A DNA stretch of 32,476 nucleotides from Mycolicibacterium iranicum (GTDB lineage: Bacteria > Actinomycetota > Actinomycetes > Mycobacteriales > Mycobacteriaceae): NCBI RefSeq assembly GCF_001650495.1, contig NZ_LWCS01000052.1, positions 1 through 32,476 of the forward strand, in the 5' to 3' direction. Shown here in pieces: positions 15,237-22,625 of the stretch (position 1 is the stretch's first letter; every line of letters starts with the position of its first letter). Below the pieces are notes generated by a model, which searched no databases, was not told where the DNA came from, and saw only the letters and a list, made by a program, of their open reading frames with translations. The translations under genes were made by a program, and so were the position numbers.

Positions 15237-16631
15237 ATGCGGATCGCCCGGCACATCAGTGAGCTCATCGGCAATACCCCTCTGGTGCAGTTGAACTCAG
15301 TCGTTCCACCGGGTTCGGGCACCGTGGCTGCCAAGATCGAGTACCTCAACCCCGGCGGCAGCTCGAAAGACCGCATCGCGGTCAAGATGATCGACGCCGC
15401 CGAGGCCAGCGGTGAGCTCAGGCCCGGCGGAACCATCGTCGAACCCACCTCGGGCAACACCGGCGTCGGTCTGGCGCTGGTGGCCCAGCAGCGCGGTTAC
15501 AAGTGCATCTTCGTCTGCCCCGACAAGGTCAGCGAGGACAAGCAGAACGTGCTGCGGGCCTACGGCGCGGACGTCGTCGTGTGCCCGACGGCTGTGGCGC
15601 CCGACGATCCGGCGAGCTACTACAGCGTGTCCAATCGACTCGTCGAGGAGATCGACGGCGCGTGGAAGCCCGACCAGTACTCCAACCCGATGGGCCCGGA
15701 AAGCCACTACGAGACGACCGGCCCCGAGATCTGGGCCGACACCGACGGCAAGATCACCCACTTCGTCACCGGCGTCGGCACGGGCGGCACGATCACCGGC
15801 ACCGGCCGATACCTCAAGGAGGTGTCCGGCGGCCGGGTGAAGATCGTCGGCGTGGACCCCGAGGGCTCGGTCTACTCGGGCGGCACCGGCCGTCCCTACC
15901 TCGTCGAGGGCGTCGGCGAGGACTTCTGGCCGTCGGCCTACGACCCGTCCGTCCCGGACGAGATCATCGCAGTCTCTGACGCCGACTCTTTCGAGATGAC
16001 TCGACGGCTGGCGCGCGAAGAAGCCTTGCTGGTGGGCGGTTCCTGCGGGATGGCCGCGGTCGCTGCGATCAAGGTCGCCGAACGGGAAGGGCCTGACGCC
16101 CTCGTCGTCGTGCTGCTGCCCGACGGCGGACGTGGTTATCTCTCAAAGATTTTCAACGACGGATGGATGTCGTCCTACGGCTTCCTGCGTAGCAGGCTCG
16201 ACGGCTCGGTCGAGGAGTCGACGGTCGGGGACGTGTTGCGCGGCAAGTCGGGTGCCCTGCCGGACCTCGTTCACACCCATCCGTCGGAGACCGTGCGCGA
16301 CGCCATCGGGATCCTGCGCGAGTACGGCGTCTCTCAGATGCCCGTGGTCGGCGCCGAACCGCCGGTGATGGCCGGCGAGGTGGCCGGCAGTGTCTCCGAG
16401 CGCGAGCTCGTCTCGGCGGTGTTCGAGGGACGCGCGAAGCTCGCTGACGCCGTGTCGCAGCACATGAGCCCGCCGCTGCCGCTCATCGGTGCGGGCGAAC
16501 TGGTCAGCGCCGCTGCCAAGACCCTGCGTGAGTGCGACGCGGTAATGGTGGTGGAGGAGGGCAAGCCTGCCGGCGTCCTGACCCGCCACGACCTCCTCGG
16601 TTACCTGTCGGACGGCACGCCAAGTCGCTGA
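15237..16631 (+). CDS. cbs: Cystathionine beta-synthase
   Basis: 464-residue PLP enzyme that condenses serine and homocysteine to cystathionine, the first step of reverse transsulfuration. The N-terminal catalytic domain has ELIGNTPLVQLN, the Schiff-base lysine at Lys44 in GGSSKDRIAVKM, the phosphate/carboxylate loops PTSGNTG and GTGGTITG, and GGSCGMA. The C-terminal 130 residues are a CBS-domain pair (HPSETVRDAIGILREYGVSQMPV and the final GVLTRHDLLGYL). Length equals M. tuberculosis Rv1077. The GGAGG before ATG 15237 is too close to act normally; GACCAT 6 nt upstream could be a leaderless -10. With metB 3.3 kb downstream it completes a homocysteine-to-cysteine route. Confidence 0.96.
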   Translation: MRIARHISELIGNTPLVQLNSVVPPGSGTVAAKIEYLNPGGSSKDRIAVKMIDAAEASGELRPGGTIVEPTSGNTGVGLALVAQQRGYKCIFVCPDKVSEDKQNVLRAYGADVVVCPTAVAPDDPASYYSVSNRLVEEIDGAWKPDQYSNPMGPESHYETTGPEIWADTDGKITHFVTGVGTGGTITGTGRYLKEVSGGRVKIVGVDPEGSVYSGGTGRPYLVEGVGEDFWPSAYDPSVPDEIIAVSDADSFEMTRRLAREEALLVGGSCGMAAVAAIKVAEREGPDALVVVLLPDGGRGYLSKIFNDGWMSSYGFLRSRLDGSVEESTVGDVLRGKSGALPDLVHTHPSETVRDAIGILREYGVSQMPVVGAEPPVMAGEVAGSVSERELVSAVFEGRAKLADAVSQHMSPPLPLIGAGELVSAAAKTLRECDAVMVVEEGKPAGVLTRHDLLGYLSDGTPSR

Positions 16632-16773
16632 CGCCCTTCGACGTCGATCTGGCAAACATCTGCGCGCTGCGGGGGCGTCGAGGGTGTCGACCGGGCGGAA
16701 AACGCTGTAGGAATGCTGGTCTCGGGTAGGGTAAGCACGCTTGTTCCCAGCTCTGTGCGACCGGAGGAGCGTG

Positions 16774-17182
16774 ATGACAGATCAACCGCCGGGTGCTGGG
16801 CAACTTCCTCCGTATCGGCAGACACCCACCCTCCGGGGATCCGCCGTGGCCGACGCCCGTGCCGGGGCCGCACCAGGGCGCAACCACTTTCGGCCGGCTG
16901 ATGCTGTTGATCTGTGCTGCGCTGTCGATTACCTTCCAGACCTGGATCCACGGCTATCGCCAGGGCAACACCGGGTCCGGCATCGGCAAGTCGGTCATGA
17001 AGTTTCAAGTGGTGAGCGAGAAGACTTGGGAACCAAATGGTTTCGGGCTTTCGGTAGTCCGCCGGCCGGTCCACACCATCGAGGCGGCGATCCGCTACGT
17101 CGGGTACTTGTTCCCGCAGTGGGACACCAAGCGTCAAACCATCGCAGACAAGACAATGGGGACGGTCTGCGTACCGCTTTGA
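16774..17182 (+). pseudogene. Frameshifted, deleted RDD-family membrane protein gene
   Basis: A good ribosome-binding site (GGAGGAGC) precedes ATG 16774, and the first 19 or so codons, MTDQPPGAGQLPPYRQTPT, are the usual proline-rich start of mycobacterial RDD proteins. That frame then becomes non-homologous. The next frame, from about 16830, gives a proline-rich stretch and then the second half of an RDD domain: HGYRQGNTGSGIGKSV, QVVSEKTW, and RQTIADKTMGTVCVPL ending at TGA 17180. The first RDD helix and its Arg/Asp residues (about 55 residues, compared with the intact paralogue at 18276) are absent. So the gene has both a frameshift and an internal deletion. It occupies the place of M. tuberculosis pra (Rv1078). 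A sequencing error could explain the shift but not the missing helix. Confidence 0.7.
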
Positions 17183-17207
17183 CCACGATTGAGATCAGGA
17201 GATATCG

Positions 17208-18206
17208 ATGACAGAGAATCCGCCGCCCGGCGGCTATCCGCCTCCCCCTCCTGGGGGCTACCCGCCTCCGCCACCTCCCAGCGGCGGCGGTTTCCCGCCG
17301 CCTCCGCCCGGGGGTGGATACCAGCCTCCGCCTCCGTCCGGGGGAGGATACGAGCCACCGCCTACCGGTGGCGGTTTCCCTCCGCAGGAGCCCGCCGGTT
17401 ACCCGCCTCCTCCGCCTGCAGGCGGTTACGGGGCGCCGCAAGGTTTCGGACCCCCGCAGGGCGGTTTTCCCTCACCTCAGGGCTACCCGCCGGTCGGCGG
17501 ACCGCCCGCCTACAACGTCGGTGACGCATTCGGCTGGGCATGGAACAAATTCACCAAGAACGCCGTCCCGCTCATCGTGGCGACCCTGGTCTTCGTGGTC
17601 GTCGTGGCGGCGCTGCAGGGCATCATCAGCGTCGTTCAGATGCTGGTCTCCCCGGGTGAAACAAGCTATGTCGCCGACGACAGCGGACTGTCCTTCTCGT
17701 ATGCCGCCACCGGCTTCGCGGGCATCCTCGTGTCGATCGTCGGATGGTTCCTCACGCTGATCGTGACGGCGACCATCCAGTCGGCCTACCTCGGGGGCAT
17801 TTTCGACATCGCCAACGGACAGCAGGTCAGCGTGGGGTCGTTCTTCAAGCCGCGCAATATCGGCAACGTCGTGATCGCGAGCCTGATCACCGGTGTCATT
17901 TCGACGATCGGCTACTTCCTGTGCGTCCTGCCGGGTCTGATCGCAAGCTTCCTGTTCATGTTCACGACGATCGCGGTGCTCGACCGTAACCTCTCGCCAG
18001 TCGATGCGATCAAGTCGAGCTTCGAGACGGTGAAGAACAACCTCGGCCCCGCCTTGCTCACCGCGCTGGCGGCCGCGGCTGTCCTCATCGTCGGTTTCCT
18101 GCTCTGCGGTATCGGCATTCTGGTGGCTGCCCCGCTGGCCACCCTGCTTTTGGTGTACGCCTACCGGTCGCTCAACGGGGGCTACGTCGCGCCCGCTACC
18201 CCGTAA
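17208..18206 (+). CDS. Proline-rich N-terminus fused to a multi-pass membrane domain
   Basis: 332 residues. Residues 1-105 are a repetitive Pro/Gly/Tyr tail (units such as GGYPPPPP and SGGGFPPPPPGG). Residues 110-330 hold about five or six hydrophobic helices, including AVPLIVATLVFVVVVAA, and the conserved loop FMFTTIAVLDRNLSPVDAI. The membrane part resembles DUF975/GlpQ-membrane-domain-like proteins of actinobacteria; its function is unknown. It lacks an RDD domain, although its tail is of the kind that precedes the RDD domain in M. tuberculosis Pra. AGGAGATATCG precedes ATG 17208, and it lies 25 nt after the broken RDD gene and ahead of an intact one. A strong hairpin follows the stop. Confidence 0.78.
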   Translation: MTENPPPGGYPPPPPGGYPPPPPPSGGGFPPPPPGGGYQPPPPSGGGYEPPPTGGGFPPQEPAGYPPPPPAGGYGAPQGFGPPQGGFPSPQGYPPVGGPPAYNVGDAFGWAWNKFTKNAVPLIVATLVFVVVVAALQGIISVVQMLVSPGETSYVADDSGLSFSYAATGFAGILVSIVGWFLTLIVTATIQSAYLGGIFDIANGQQVSVGSFFKPRNIGNVVIASLITGVISTIGYFLCVLPGLIASFLFMFTTIAVLDRNLSPVDAIKSSFETVKNNLGPALLTALAAAAVLIVGFLLCGIGILVAAPLATLLLVYAYRSLNGGYVAPATP

Positions 18207-18218
18207 CCCTTCGCCACA

Positions 18219-18256
18219 GATGTCGGCGTGCTCGATAGTTCGGGCACGCCGACATC
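18219..18256 (+). terminator. U-less hairpin terminator between the proline-rich and RDD genes
   Basis: Perfect 13-bp inverted repeat GATGTCGGCGTGC / GCACGCCGACATC with a 12-nt loop, 12 nt after the stop. There is no T-run, the I-shaped form suggested for mycobacteria. It ends 19 nt before the RDD start, so it may instead act as a leader structure for that gene. Confidence 0.6.
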
Positions 18257-18275
18257 GTGTTGTGGGAACGCAGAT

Positions 18276-18761
18276 TTGAACAAAGATGCCTACACCCGGT
18301 GGCTGACTCGTGTGGGTGCGTTTGTGATCGACGGGACGCCGGTGCTGGTGGGCTGGGTGATCTGGGAAGTCGTTGCCGTGGCCAGTGCGCCGACCGACTG
18401 CGTGACCTATGACAACGGCGGGGTAGCCTGCACGGCGCTCCACTCACCCGAGGGGGACATCACGGGTGTGCTGACGGCGATTCTGACGATCGGCTACCTC
18501 GGATGGAACTTCGGCTACCGCCAGGGCCGAAGCGGGTCGAGCCTCGGCAAGTCGGTGATGGGTTTCCGTGTCGTGAGCGAAACCACCTGGCAGCCTCTCG
18601 GATTCGGAGCCTCCGCGCTGCGTCAAACCCTCCACCTTGTCGACGCCGCGCCGTGCGGCATCGGTTTCCTGCTTCCGATTCTCGATCCCAGGCGTCAGAC
18701 CCTGGCGGACAAGCTGATGGGCACGGTATGCGTGCCGGTGCGGCCTACCGGAACGCGCTGA
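18276..18761 (+). CDS. RDD-family membrane protein
   Basis: 161-residue RDD protein: YTRWLTRVGAFVIDGTPVLV carries the Arg and Asp that name the family in the first helix, and GYRQGRSGSSLGKSVMGFRV with the late RQTLADKLMGTVCVPV form the conserved second half. About three helices are expected. Function is unsettled; some RDD proteins elsewhere are ion exchangers. Unlike most mycobacterial relatives it has no proline-rich N-terminus. The start is uncertain: TTG 18276, with weak GGGAA upstream, avoids starting inside the terminator stem; GTG 18228 would begin within that stem. It is convergent with the fadE gene, overlapping by 17 nt. Confidence 0.78.
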   Translation: MNKDAYTRWLTRVGAFVIDGTPVLVGWVIWEVVAVASAPTDCVTYDNGGVACTALHSPEGDITGVLTAILTIGYLGWNFGYRQGRSGSSLGKSVMGFRVVSETTWQPLGFGASALRQTLHLVDAAPCGIGFLLPILDPRRQTLADKLMGTVCVPVRPTGTR

Positions 18762-19932
18762 CGCCGGTCAGCGCCTCCCCGATCACCAGCTGGTGAACCT
18801 CGGAGGTGCCCTCGTAGGTGAGCACCGACTCGAGATTGTTGGCGTGCCGAAGTGCCGGATACTCGAGAGTGACCCCGTTGGCGCCCAGCAAGGTTCGGCA
18901 CTGACGGGCGATCTTGAGCGCTTCCCGGACATTGTTGAGCTTGCCGACGCTGATCTGCTCGGGGCGAATCCGGCCGTCGTCCTTGAGGTGGCCGAGATGC
19001 AGGGCGAGCAGCTGAGCCTTGCCGAGTTCGACCGCCATGTCGGCGATCTTGGCCTGTGTCAGTTGATATCCCGCAAGCGGTTTGTCGAACACCTCGCGGG
19101 TGCCCACGTATTCAAGCGCGGTCTCCAGGCAGTCGCGCGCCGCGCCGACCGCGCCGAACACGATGCCGAACCGCGCCTCCGACAGGCATGCAAGGGGCCC
19201 CGAGAGACCTTGTGCACCAGGGAGTTTGGCCTCGGCGGGCACTCGAACATCGTCGAGGCTGAACTCTGAGGTGACCGACGCGCGCAGTGACAGCTTGTGC
19301 GTCATCTCCCTGGCCGAGAAACCCGGTGTCGACGTCGGGACCGCGAAGCCGGCAATTGTGCCCGCGCCGTCCTTTTCCCTCGCCCAGACGATCGCGACAT
19401 CGGCGACCGAGGCGTTGGTGATCCACATCTTGGAACCGTTGAGGATCCAATCCGAGCCGTCGCGGCGGGCCGTGGTGCGCATCCCACCCGGATTCGAGCC
19501 GAAGTCCGGCTCGGTCAGGCCGAAGCAGCCGATCAGCTCACCGGCGGCCATTCCCGGCAGCCACTGCTGGCGCTGCTCCTCGCTGCCCCAGTGGTGGATC
19601 GCGAACATGGCCAGCGAGCCCTGCACCGACACCAGGCTGCGCAGTCCGCTGTCGACCGCCTCCAACTCCTGGCACACCAGCCCGTAGGCCGTCGCCGTCG
19701 ATCCGCCGCAGCCGTAGCCGGTCAGGTGCATGCCGAGCAGGCCCAACTTGCCGATCTCGGTCGCGAGTTCCCGGACGGGCACAGATCCCTTCTCGAACCA
19801 TTCGGCGACGTGCGGGCGGAGCCGTTGCTCACCGAAATCGCGCACCATCGTGCGCAGGTCGCGGTCCTCGGCACGCAGGAGTGAGTCGAGATCGAGAAGG
19901 CTGTCGATCGTCGTGGTCGCGGTGGTGGCCAT
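18745..19932 (-). CDS. Acyl-CoA dehydrogenase, glutaryl-CoA dehydrogenase-like
   Basis: 395-residue FAD-dependent acyl-CoA dehydrogenase. Segments CFGLTEPDFGSNPGG, WITNASVADVAIVWA and the C-terminal TYEGTSEVHQLVIGEALTG fit the glutaryl-CoA dehydrogenase subfamily, which oxidises and decarboxylates glutaryl-CoA to crotonyl-CoA (lysine/tryptophan degradation); the catalytic base would be Glu374 in YEGT. In M. tuberculosis the most similar remembered protein is FadE7 (Rv0400c), encoded elsewhere. ATG 19932 is used; a TTG two codons upstream is possible. No Shine-Dalgarno is visible; TAGAAC 6 nt upstream is a poor -10. It is divergent from metB across 31 bp. EchA-type hydratases in the window could take its product onward. 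Confidence 0.88.
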   Translation of the reverse strand: MATTATTTIDSLLDLDSLLRAEDRDLRTMVRDFGEQRLRPHVAEWFEKGSVPVRELATEIGKLGLLGMHLTGYGCGGSTATAYGLVCQELEAVDSGLRSLVSVQGSLAMFAIHHWGSEEQRQQWLPGMAAGELIGCFGLTEPDFGSNPGGMRTTARRDGSDWILNGSKMWITNASVADVAIVWAREKDGAGTIAGFAVPTSTPGFSAREMTHKLSLRASVTSEFSLDDVRVPAEAKLPGAQGLSGPLACLSEARFGIVFGAVGAARDCLETALEYVGTREVFDKPLAGYQLTQAKIADMAVELGKAQLLALHLGHLKDDGRIRPEQISVGKLNNVREALKIARQCRTLLGANGVTLEYPALRHANNLESVLTYEGTSEVHQLVIGEALTGVSAFR

Positions 19933-19950
19933 GTCCAAGTTCTACACCGC

Positions 19951-19956
19951 TAGCCT
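19951..19956 (+). promoter_or_regulatory. -10 box of metB (TAGCCT, leaderless)
   Basis: TAGCCT ends 7 nt before the metB ATG, within the 31-bp gap to the divergent fadE gene. Confidence 0.5.
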
Positions 19957-19963
19957 TGCGGAC

Positions 19964-21184
19964 ATGAGCGAGCAGCGCAGTTTCCCTGGGGGCAGGAGCG
20001 AAGCGACCCGGGGGGCAGACACAGCCGATCACTACCGGGCGTACGGACCCGCCACCAAAGCCATTCATGCCGGTTTTCGGCCCGATCCGGCCACCGGTGT
20101 GGTCAACCCCCCGATCTATGCGAGCTCGACGTTCGCACAGGACGGGGTCGGCGGGCTGCGCGGCGGGTTCGAGTACGCGCGCACCGGCAACCCGACCCGC
20201 GCCGTCCTGGAGACCGCGCTCGCCGCCGTGGAGGGAGCGTCCTTCGGGCGCGCCTTCAGCTCCGGTATGGCCGCCACCGACTGCGTGCTGCGCGCGGTGC
20301 TGCGGCCGGGCGACCACGTCGTGATCCCCGACGACGCCTACGGAGGCACGTTCCGGCTCATCGACAAGGTCTTCAGCCTGTGGGGGATCAGCTACACCGC
20401 GGTGGCGCTTTCCAACCTCGACCTGGTCCGCGCCGCGATCACCGACCGGACCAAGCTGATCTGGATCGAGACACCGACCAACCCGTTGCTCTCGATCGCC
20501 GACATCGCTGCGATCTCCGCGCTGGGTGCGGAGAAGCACGCGAAGGTGCTGGTGGACAACACCTTTGCATCACCAGCGCTGCAGCAACCGTTGGCCTTGG
20601 GCGCCGACATCGTGCTGCATTCGACGACCAAGTACATCGGCGGGCACTCCGATGTCGTCGGGGGAGCGCTGCTGACCGACGACGAAGCCCTCGACGACGC
20701 TTTTGCCTTCCTGCAGAACGGGGCGGGTGCGGTGCCGGGCCCGTTCGACGCCTACCTGACCATCCGTGGCCTCAAGACCTTGCCGCTGAGGATGCAGCGA
20801 CACAGCGAGAACGCGGCTGCAGTGGCACAGTTCCTCGACGGGCACCCCGCGATCGATTCTGTGCTCTATCCGGGGCTGCCGTCGCACCCCGGACACGAGG
20901 TGGCAGCCAAGCAGATGAGCGGCTTCGGTGGCATGGTGTCGGTGCGGCTCAAAGGCGGTCCGCAGGCTGCTCGCGACTTCTGCGCTCGCACAGACATCTT
21001 CATCCTGGCCGAGTCGCTCGGCGGGGTGGAGTCGCTGATCGAGTACCCGGGCGCGATGACACACGCGTCCACCGCCGGCTCCCAGTTGGAGGTGCCCGAC
21101 GACCTGGTTCGCCTGTCCGTCGGTATCGAGGATGCCGGCGATCTGCTCGGCGACGTCGAGCAGGCTCTCGGCTCGCGGGGCTAG
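19964..21184 (+). CDS. metB: Cystathionine gamma-synthase/lyase MetB
   Basis: 406-residue PLP enzyme of the Cys/Met metabolism family. M. tuberculosis Rv1079 is annotated MetB; such enzymes make cystathionine from an acylhomoserine and cysteine or cleave it to cysteine, and sequence does not decide which dominates. Visible features: YASSTFAQD, YARTGNPTR (PLP contact Tyr/Arg), SSGMAAT, DNTFASP, the Schiff-base lysine in HSTTKYIGGHSD, and the C-terminal RLSVGIED. Compared with remembered Rv1079 (388 residues), residues about 5-25 carry an extra segment containing GGRSEATRG. ATG 19964 is leaderless (TAGCCT 7 nt upstream). The stop interlocks with that of the GOLPH3-like gene in a CTAG. Confidence 0.93.
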   Translation: MSEQRSFPGGRSEATRGADTADHYRAYGPATKAIHAGFRPDPATGVVNPPIYASSTFAQDGVGGLRGGFEYARTGNPTRAVLETALAAVEGASFGRAFSSGMAATDCVLRAVLRPGDHVVIPDDAYGGTFRLIDKVFSLWGISYTAVALSNLDLVRAAITDRTKLIWIETPTNPLLSIADIAAISALGAEKHAKVLVDNTFASPALQQPLALGADIVLHSTTKYIGGHSDVVGGALLTDDEALDDAFAFLQNGAGAVPGPFDAYLTIRGLKTLPLRMQRHSENAAAVAQFLDGHPAIDSVLYPGLPSHPGHEVAAKQMSGFGGMVSVRLKGGPQAARDFCARTDIFILAESLGGVESLIEYPGAMTHASTAGSQLEVPDDLVRLSVGIEDAGDLLGDVEQALGSRG

Positions 21185-21852
21185 GACAACCGGACCAGCG
21201 CCTGCCTGACCGCGGACGCGGTGACTGCCAGGTTCACTTCTGGCAGAGCTGTCGGATACTCGTCAACCCAACTGCCGCTGGCGATTTCACCGGCGCGGGC
21301 ATGCACCCAGCGCCAGCCGCGGTCGTTGAGGCTCAGCAGGGCGCCCAATCCGTCGACCGCGTGCAGGACCGTGATGATCGCTGCCGTCACCGGCGTGGGT
21401 GGCGTGCGGTCGAACAGCGCAGCCATCAGTGCGGCACGCGCCGAGGTGACCCGCTCACGGTCGGTCAGCGGGAATGCCTGCGTTCGGCGTAAAAGGTTGC
21501 CCGACTTGACGGTTCGACGAATATGCCCCAACTCCTCGAGGCGGGTGACCAGTCGCTCCTGAATGTCTTTGCCGAGCTTCTTGATCGCGGCCTCGGGGCG
21601 CAGCGGCTTGGCCTGCAGAAGCTCGAACGCCGGAGCCGCCACGGGATCGATCGGGCCGGCCGCATCGAGCGCCACCAGGCGGCCGGGCTGCACCGGTTCG
21701 CCGTCGACGGCTGGGCGCACGCGACAGTCGAGGGCGAGGTCGAGCAGCGACGCCGCCGCGAGTACATGATCGCGGCGTGGGCTGTCGAGACCGGGCTCGG
21801 CAGATGCGTTGTCCAGCAGCAGCAGAAACAGATCCTCTGCGATCTGGGCCAT
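21181..21852 (-). CDS. GOLPH3/GPP34-like protein
   Basis: 223-residue protein with the signature start MAQIAEDLFLLLLDN, all-helical, and later RTQAFPLTDRERV and HAVDGLGALLS, typical of the GPP34 (GOLPH3/Vps74) family found in actinobacteria. Eukaryotic members bind PI4P and sort Golgi glycosyltransferases; the bacterial role is unknown. No membrane segment. ATG 21852 has no Shine-Dalgarno but TAGTCT ends 7 nt upstream, so it is probably transcribed leaderless on its own, even though greA lies only 38 nt upstream on the same strand. Family assignment is fairly secure; function is open. Confidence 0.85.
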   Translation of the reverse strand: MAQIAEDLFLLLLDNASAEPGLDSPRRDHVLAAASLLDLALDCRVRPAVDGEPVQPGRLVALDAAGPIDPVAAPAFELLQAKPLRPEAAIKKLGKDIQERLVTRLEELGHIRRTVKSGNLLRRTQAFPLTDRERVTSARAALMAALFDRTPPTPVTAAIITVLHAVDGLGALLSLNDRGWRWVHARAGEIASGSWVDEYPTALPEVNLAVTASAVRQALVRLS

Positions 21853-21859
21853 GCGGGGG

Positions 21860-21865
21860 AGACTA
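21860..21865 (-). promoter_or_regulatory. -10 box of the GOLPH3-like gene (TAGTCT, leaderless)
   Basis: TAGTCT on the minus strand, 7 nt before ATG 21852, in the 38-nt gap after greA. Confidence 0.5.
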
Positions 21866-21890
21866 GCCCGGTGTCACCGGGCCCGCCGAA

Positions 21891-22385
21891 TCAGTTGTGG
21901 TACGGCTCGGCGCTGAGCAGGGTCACCTTGACGGTGCTGCCGCTGGGTACGGTGTAGGACCGTGACTCGCCGACCTTCGCGTCGATCAGGGCGCCGCCGA
22001 GCGGGGAGTTCGGGGAGTAGACCTCGAGCTTGCCGTCGCTGACGCCCTGTTCGCGGGTGCCGATCAGGAAGGTCTCGGTGTCCTTCTCGTCGTCGTCGTA
22101 ATAGACCTTGACGACCGAGCCGGGCAGCGCGATACCGGACTGCTTGGGGGCTTCGCCGACCTTGGCGTTGTTCAGCAGCTCCTGCAGCTGGCGGATGCGG
22201 GCTTCTTCCTGGCCCTGCTGTTCGCGGGCGGCGTGGTAGCCGCCGTTCTCTCGTAGGTCGCCCTCTTCGCGGCGGTCGTTGATCTCGGCGGCGATGACGG
22301 GCCGGTTGGCGATCAGCTGGTCCAGCTCGGCCTTCAGCCTGTCGTGGGACTCCTGCGTAAGCCAGGTGACCTGGGTGTCCGTCAT
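21891..22385 (-). CDS. greA: Transcription elongation factor GreA
   Basis: 164-residue Gre factor that enters the RNA polymerase secondary channel and stimulates cleavage of backtracked RNA. The N-terminal coiled coil runs to about residue 77 with the tip acidic residues in REEGDLREN (Asp43 and Glu46); the C-terminal globular domain includes YSPNSPLGGALIDAKVGE. Length equals M. tuberculosis GreA. ATG 22385 follows AGGAGCG. Unlike its neighbours it has a normal ribosome-binding site and an apparently long, structured leader (see 22386-22563). The gene upstream on the same strand is the DUF4307 gene. Confidence 0.97.
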   Translation of the reverse strand: MTDTQVTWLTQESHDRLKAELDQLIANRPVIAAEINDRREEGDLRENGGYHAAREQQGQEEARIRQLQELLNNAKVGEAPKQSGIALPGSVVKVYYDDDEKDTETFLIGTREQGVSDGKLEVYSPNSPLGGALIDAKVGESRSYTVPSGSTVKVTLLSAEPYHN

Positions 22386-22551
22386 GTCGCGCTCCTGTCG
22401 TCGTTAGCTTCCGCGCTCTGCGTGGTCGGAGAGTGGTCTGCACACGGGCGCCGGGAGCGGTCAACGTGTACCGATGTGTATTGCCGCCGGTCGAGCGTCT
22501 GTGCTGAGCTCCAAAATGCAGCAATACACGGCCCCAGCAGGAACCGTGTAT
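22386..22551 (-). promoter_or_regulatory. Structured greA leader with mutually exclusive pairings
   Basis: Read along the greA transcript, arm A (22551-22544, AUACACGG) can pair perfectly over 8 bp with arm B (22531-22524), loop 12 nt; arm B extended (22529-22521, GUGUAUUGC) can instead pair over 9 bp with arm C (22484-22476, GCAAUACAC). A:B and B:C share the same bases, so only one can form at a time, as in attenuators. A 22-codon ORF starting GTG 22529 (codons 3 and 4 are both Cys) and stopping at 22461 spans arms B and C. No T-run follows. The pairings are seen; a regulatory role is inference. The rest of 22386-22625 shows only the greA ribosome-binding site and promoter. Confidence 0.45.
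22461..22529 (-). CDS. Possible 22-codon upstream ORF in the greA leader
   Basis: Opens at GTG with codons MYCCILEL and ends at TGA, covering pairing arms B and C of the leader. The ribosome-binding site is poor (GGGG two to three bases upstream). It may be chance; it is recorded because a ribosome on it would change which hairpin forms. Confidence 0.2.
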   Translation of the reverse strand: MYCCILELSTDARPAAIHIGTR

Positions 22552-22557
22552 CGGGCC

Positions 22558-22563
22558 AGCATA
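22558..22563 (-). promoter_or_regulatory. Candidate -10 box of greA (TATGCT)
   Basis: TATGCT on the minus strand; transcription would begin about 22550, just at arm A of the leader hairpin, giving a leader of about 165 nt. No convincing -35. Confidence 0.4.
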
Positions 22564-22625
22564 CCACCGGAGCGCCACCCGAACTTCATGATTTCGCAGG
22601 CGGGCGTTTGTTGACCTGCGGCCCG

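Noticed and set aside
17220..17480. Repeated CCGCCTCC/GGCGGT units as a CRISPR array or minisatellite
   Set aside because: The repeats are irregular and in frame; they encode the proline-rich tail of the membrane protein.
19931..19944. Half of a KstR-type site (TAGAAC) before the fadE gene
   Set aside because: Only one half-site fits the consensus; it was read instead as a weak -10 box.
22476..22551. Intrinsic terminator in the greA leader
   Set aside because: Neither hairpin is followed by a T-run, so simple termination is not supported; alternative pairing is reported instead.
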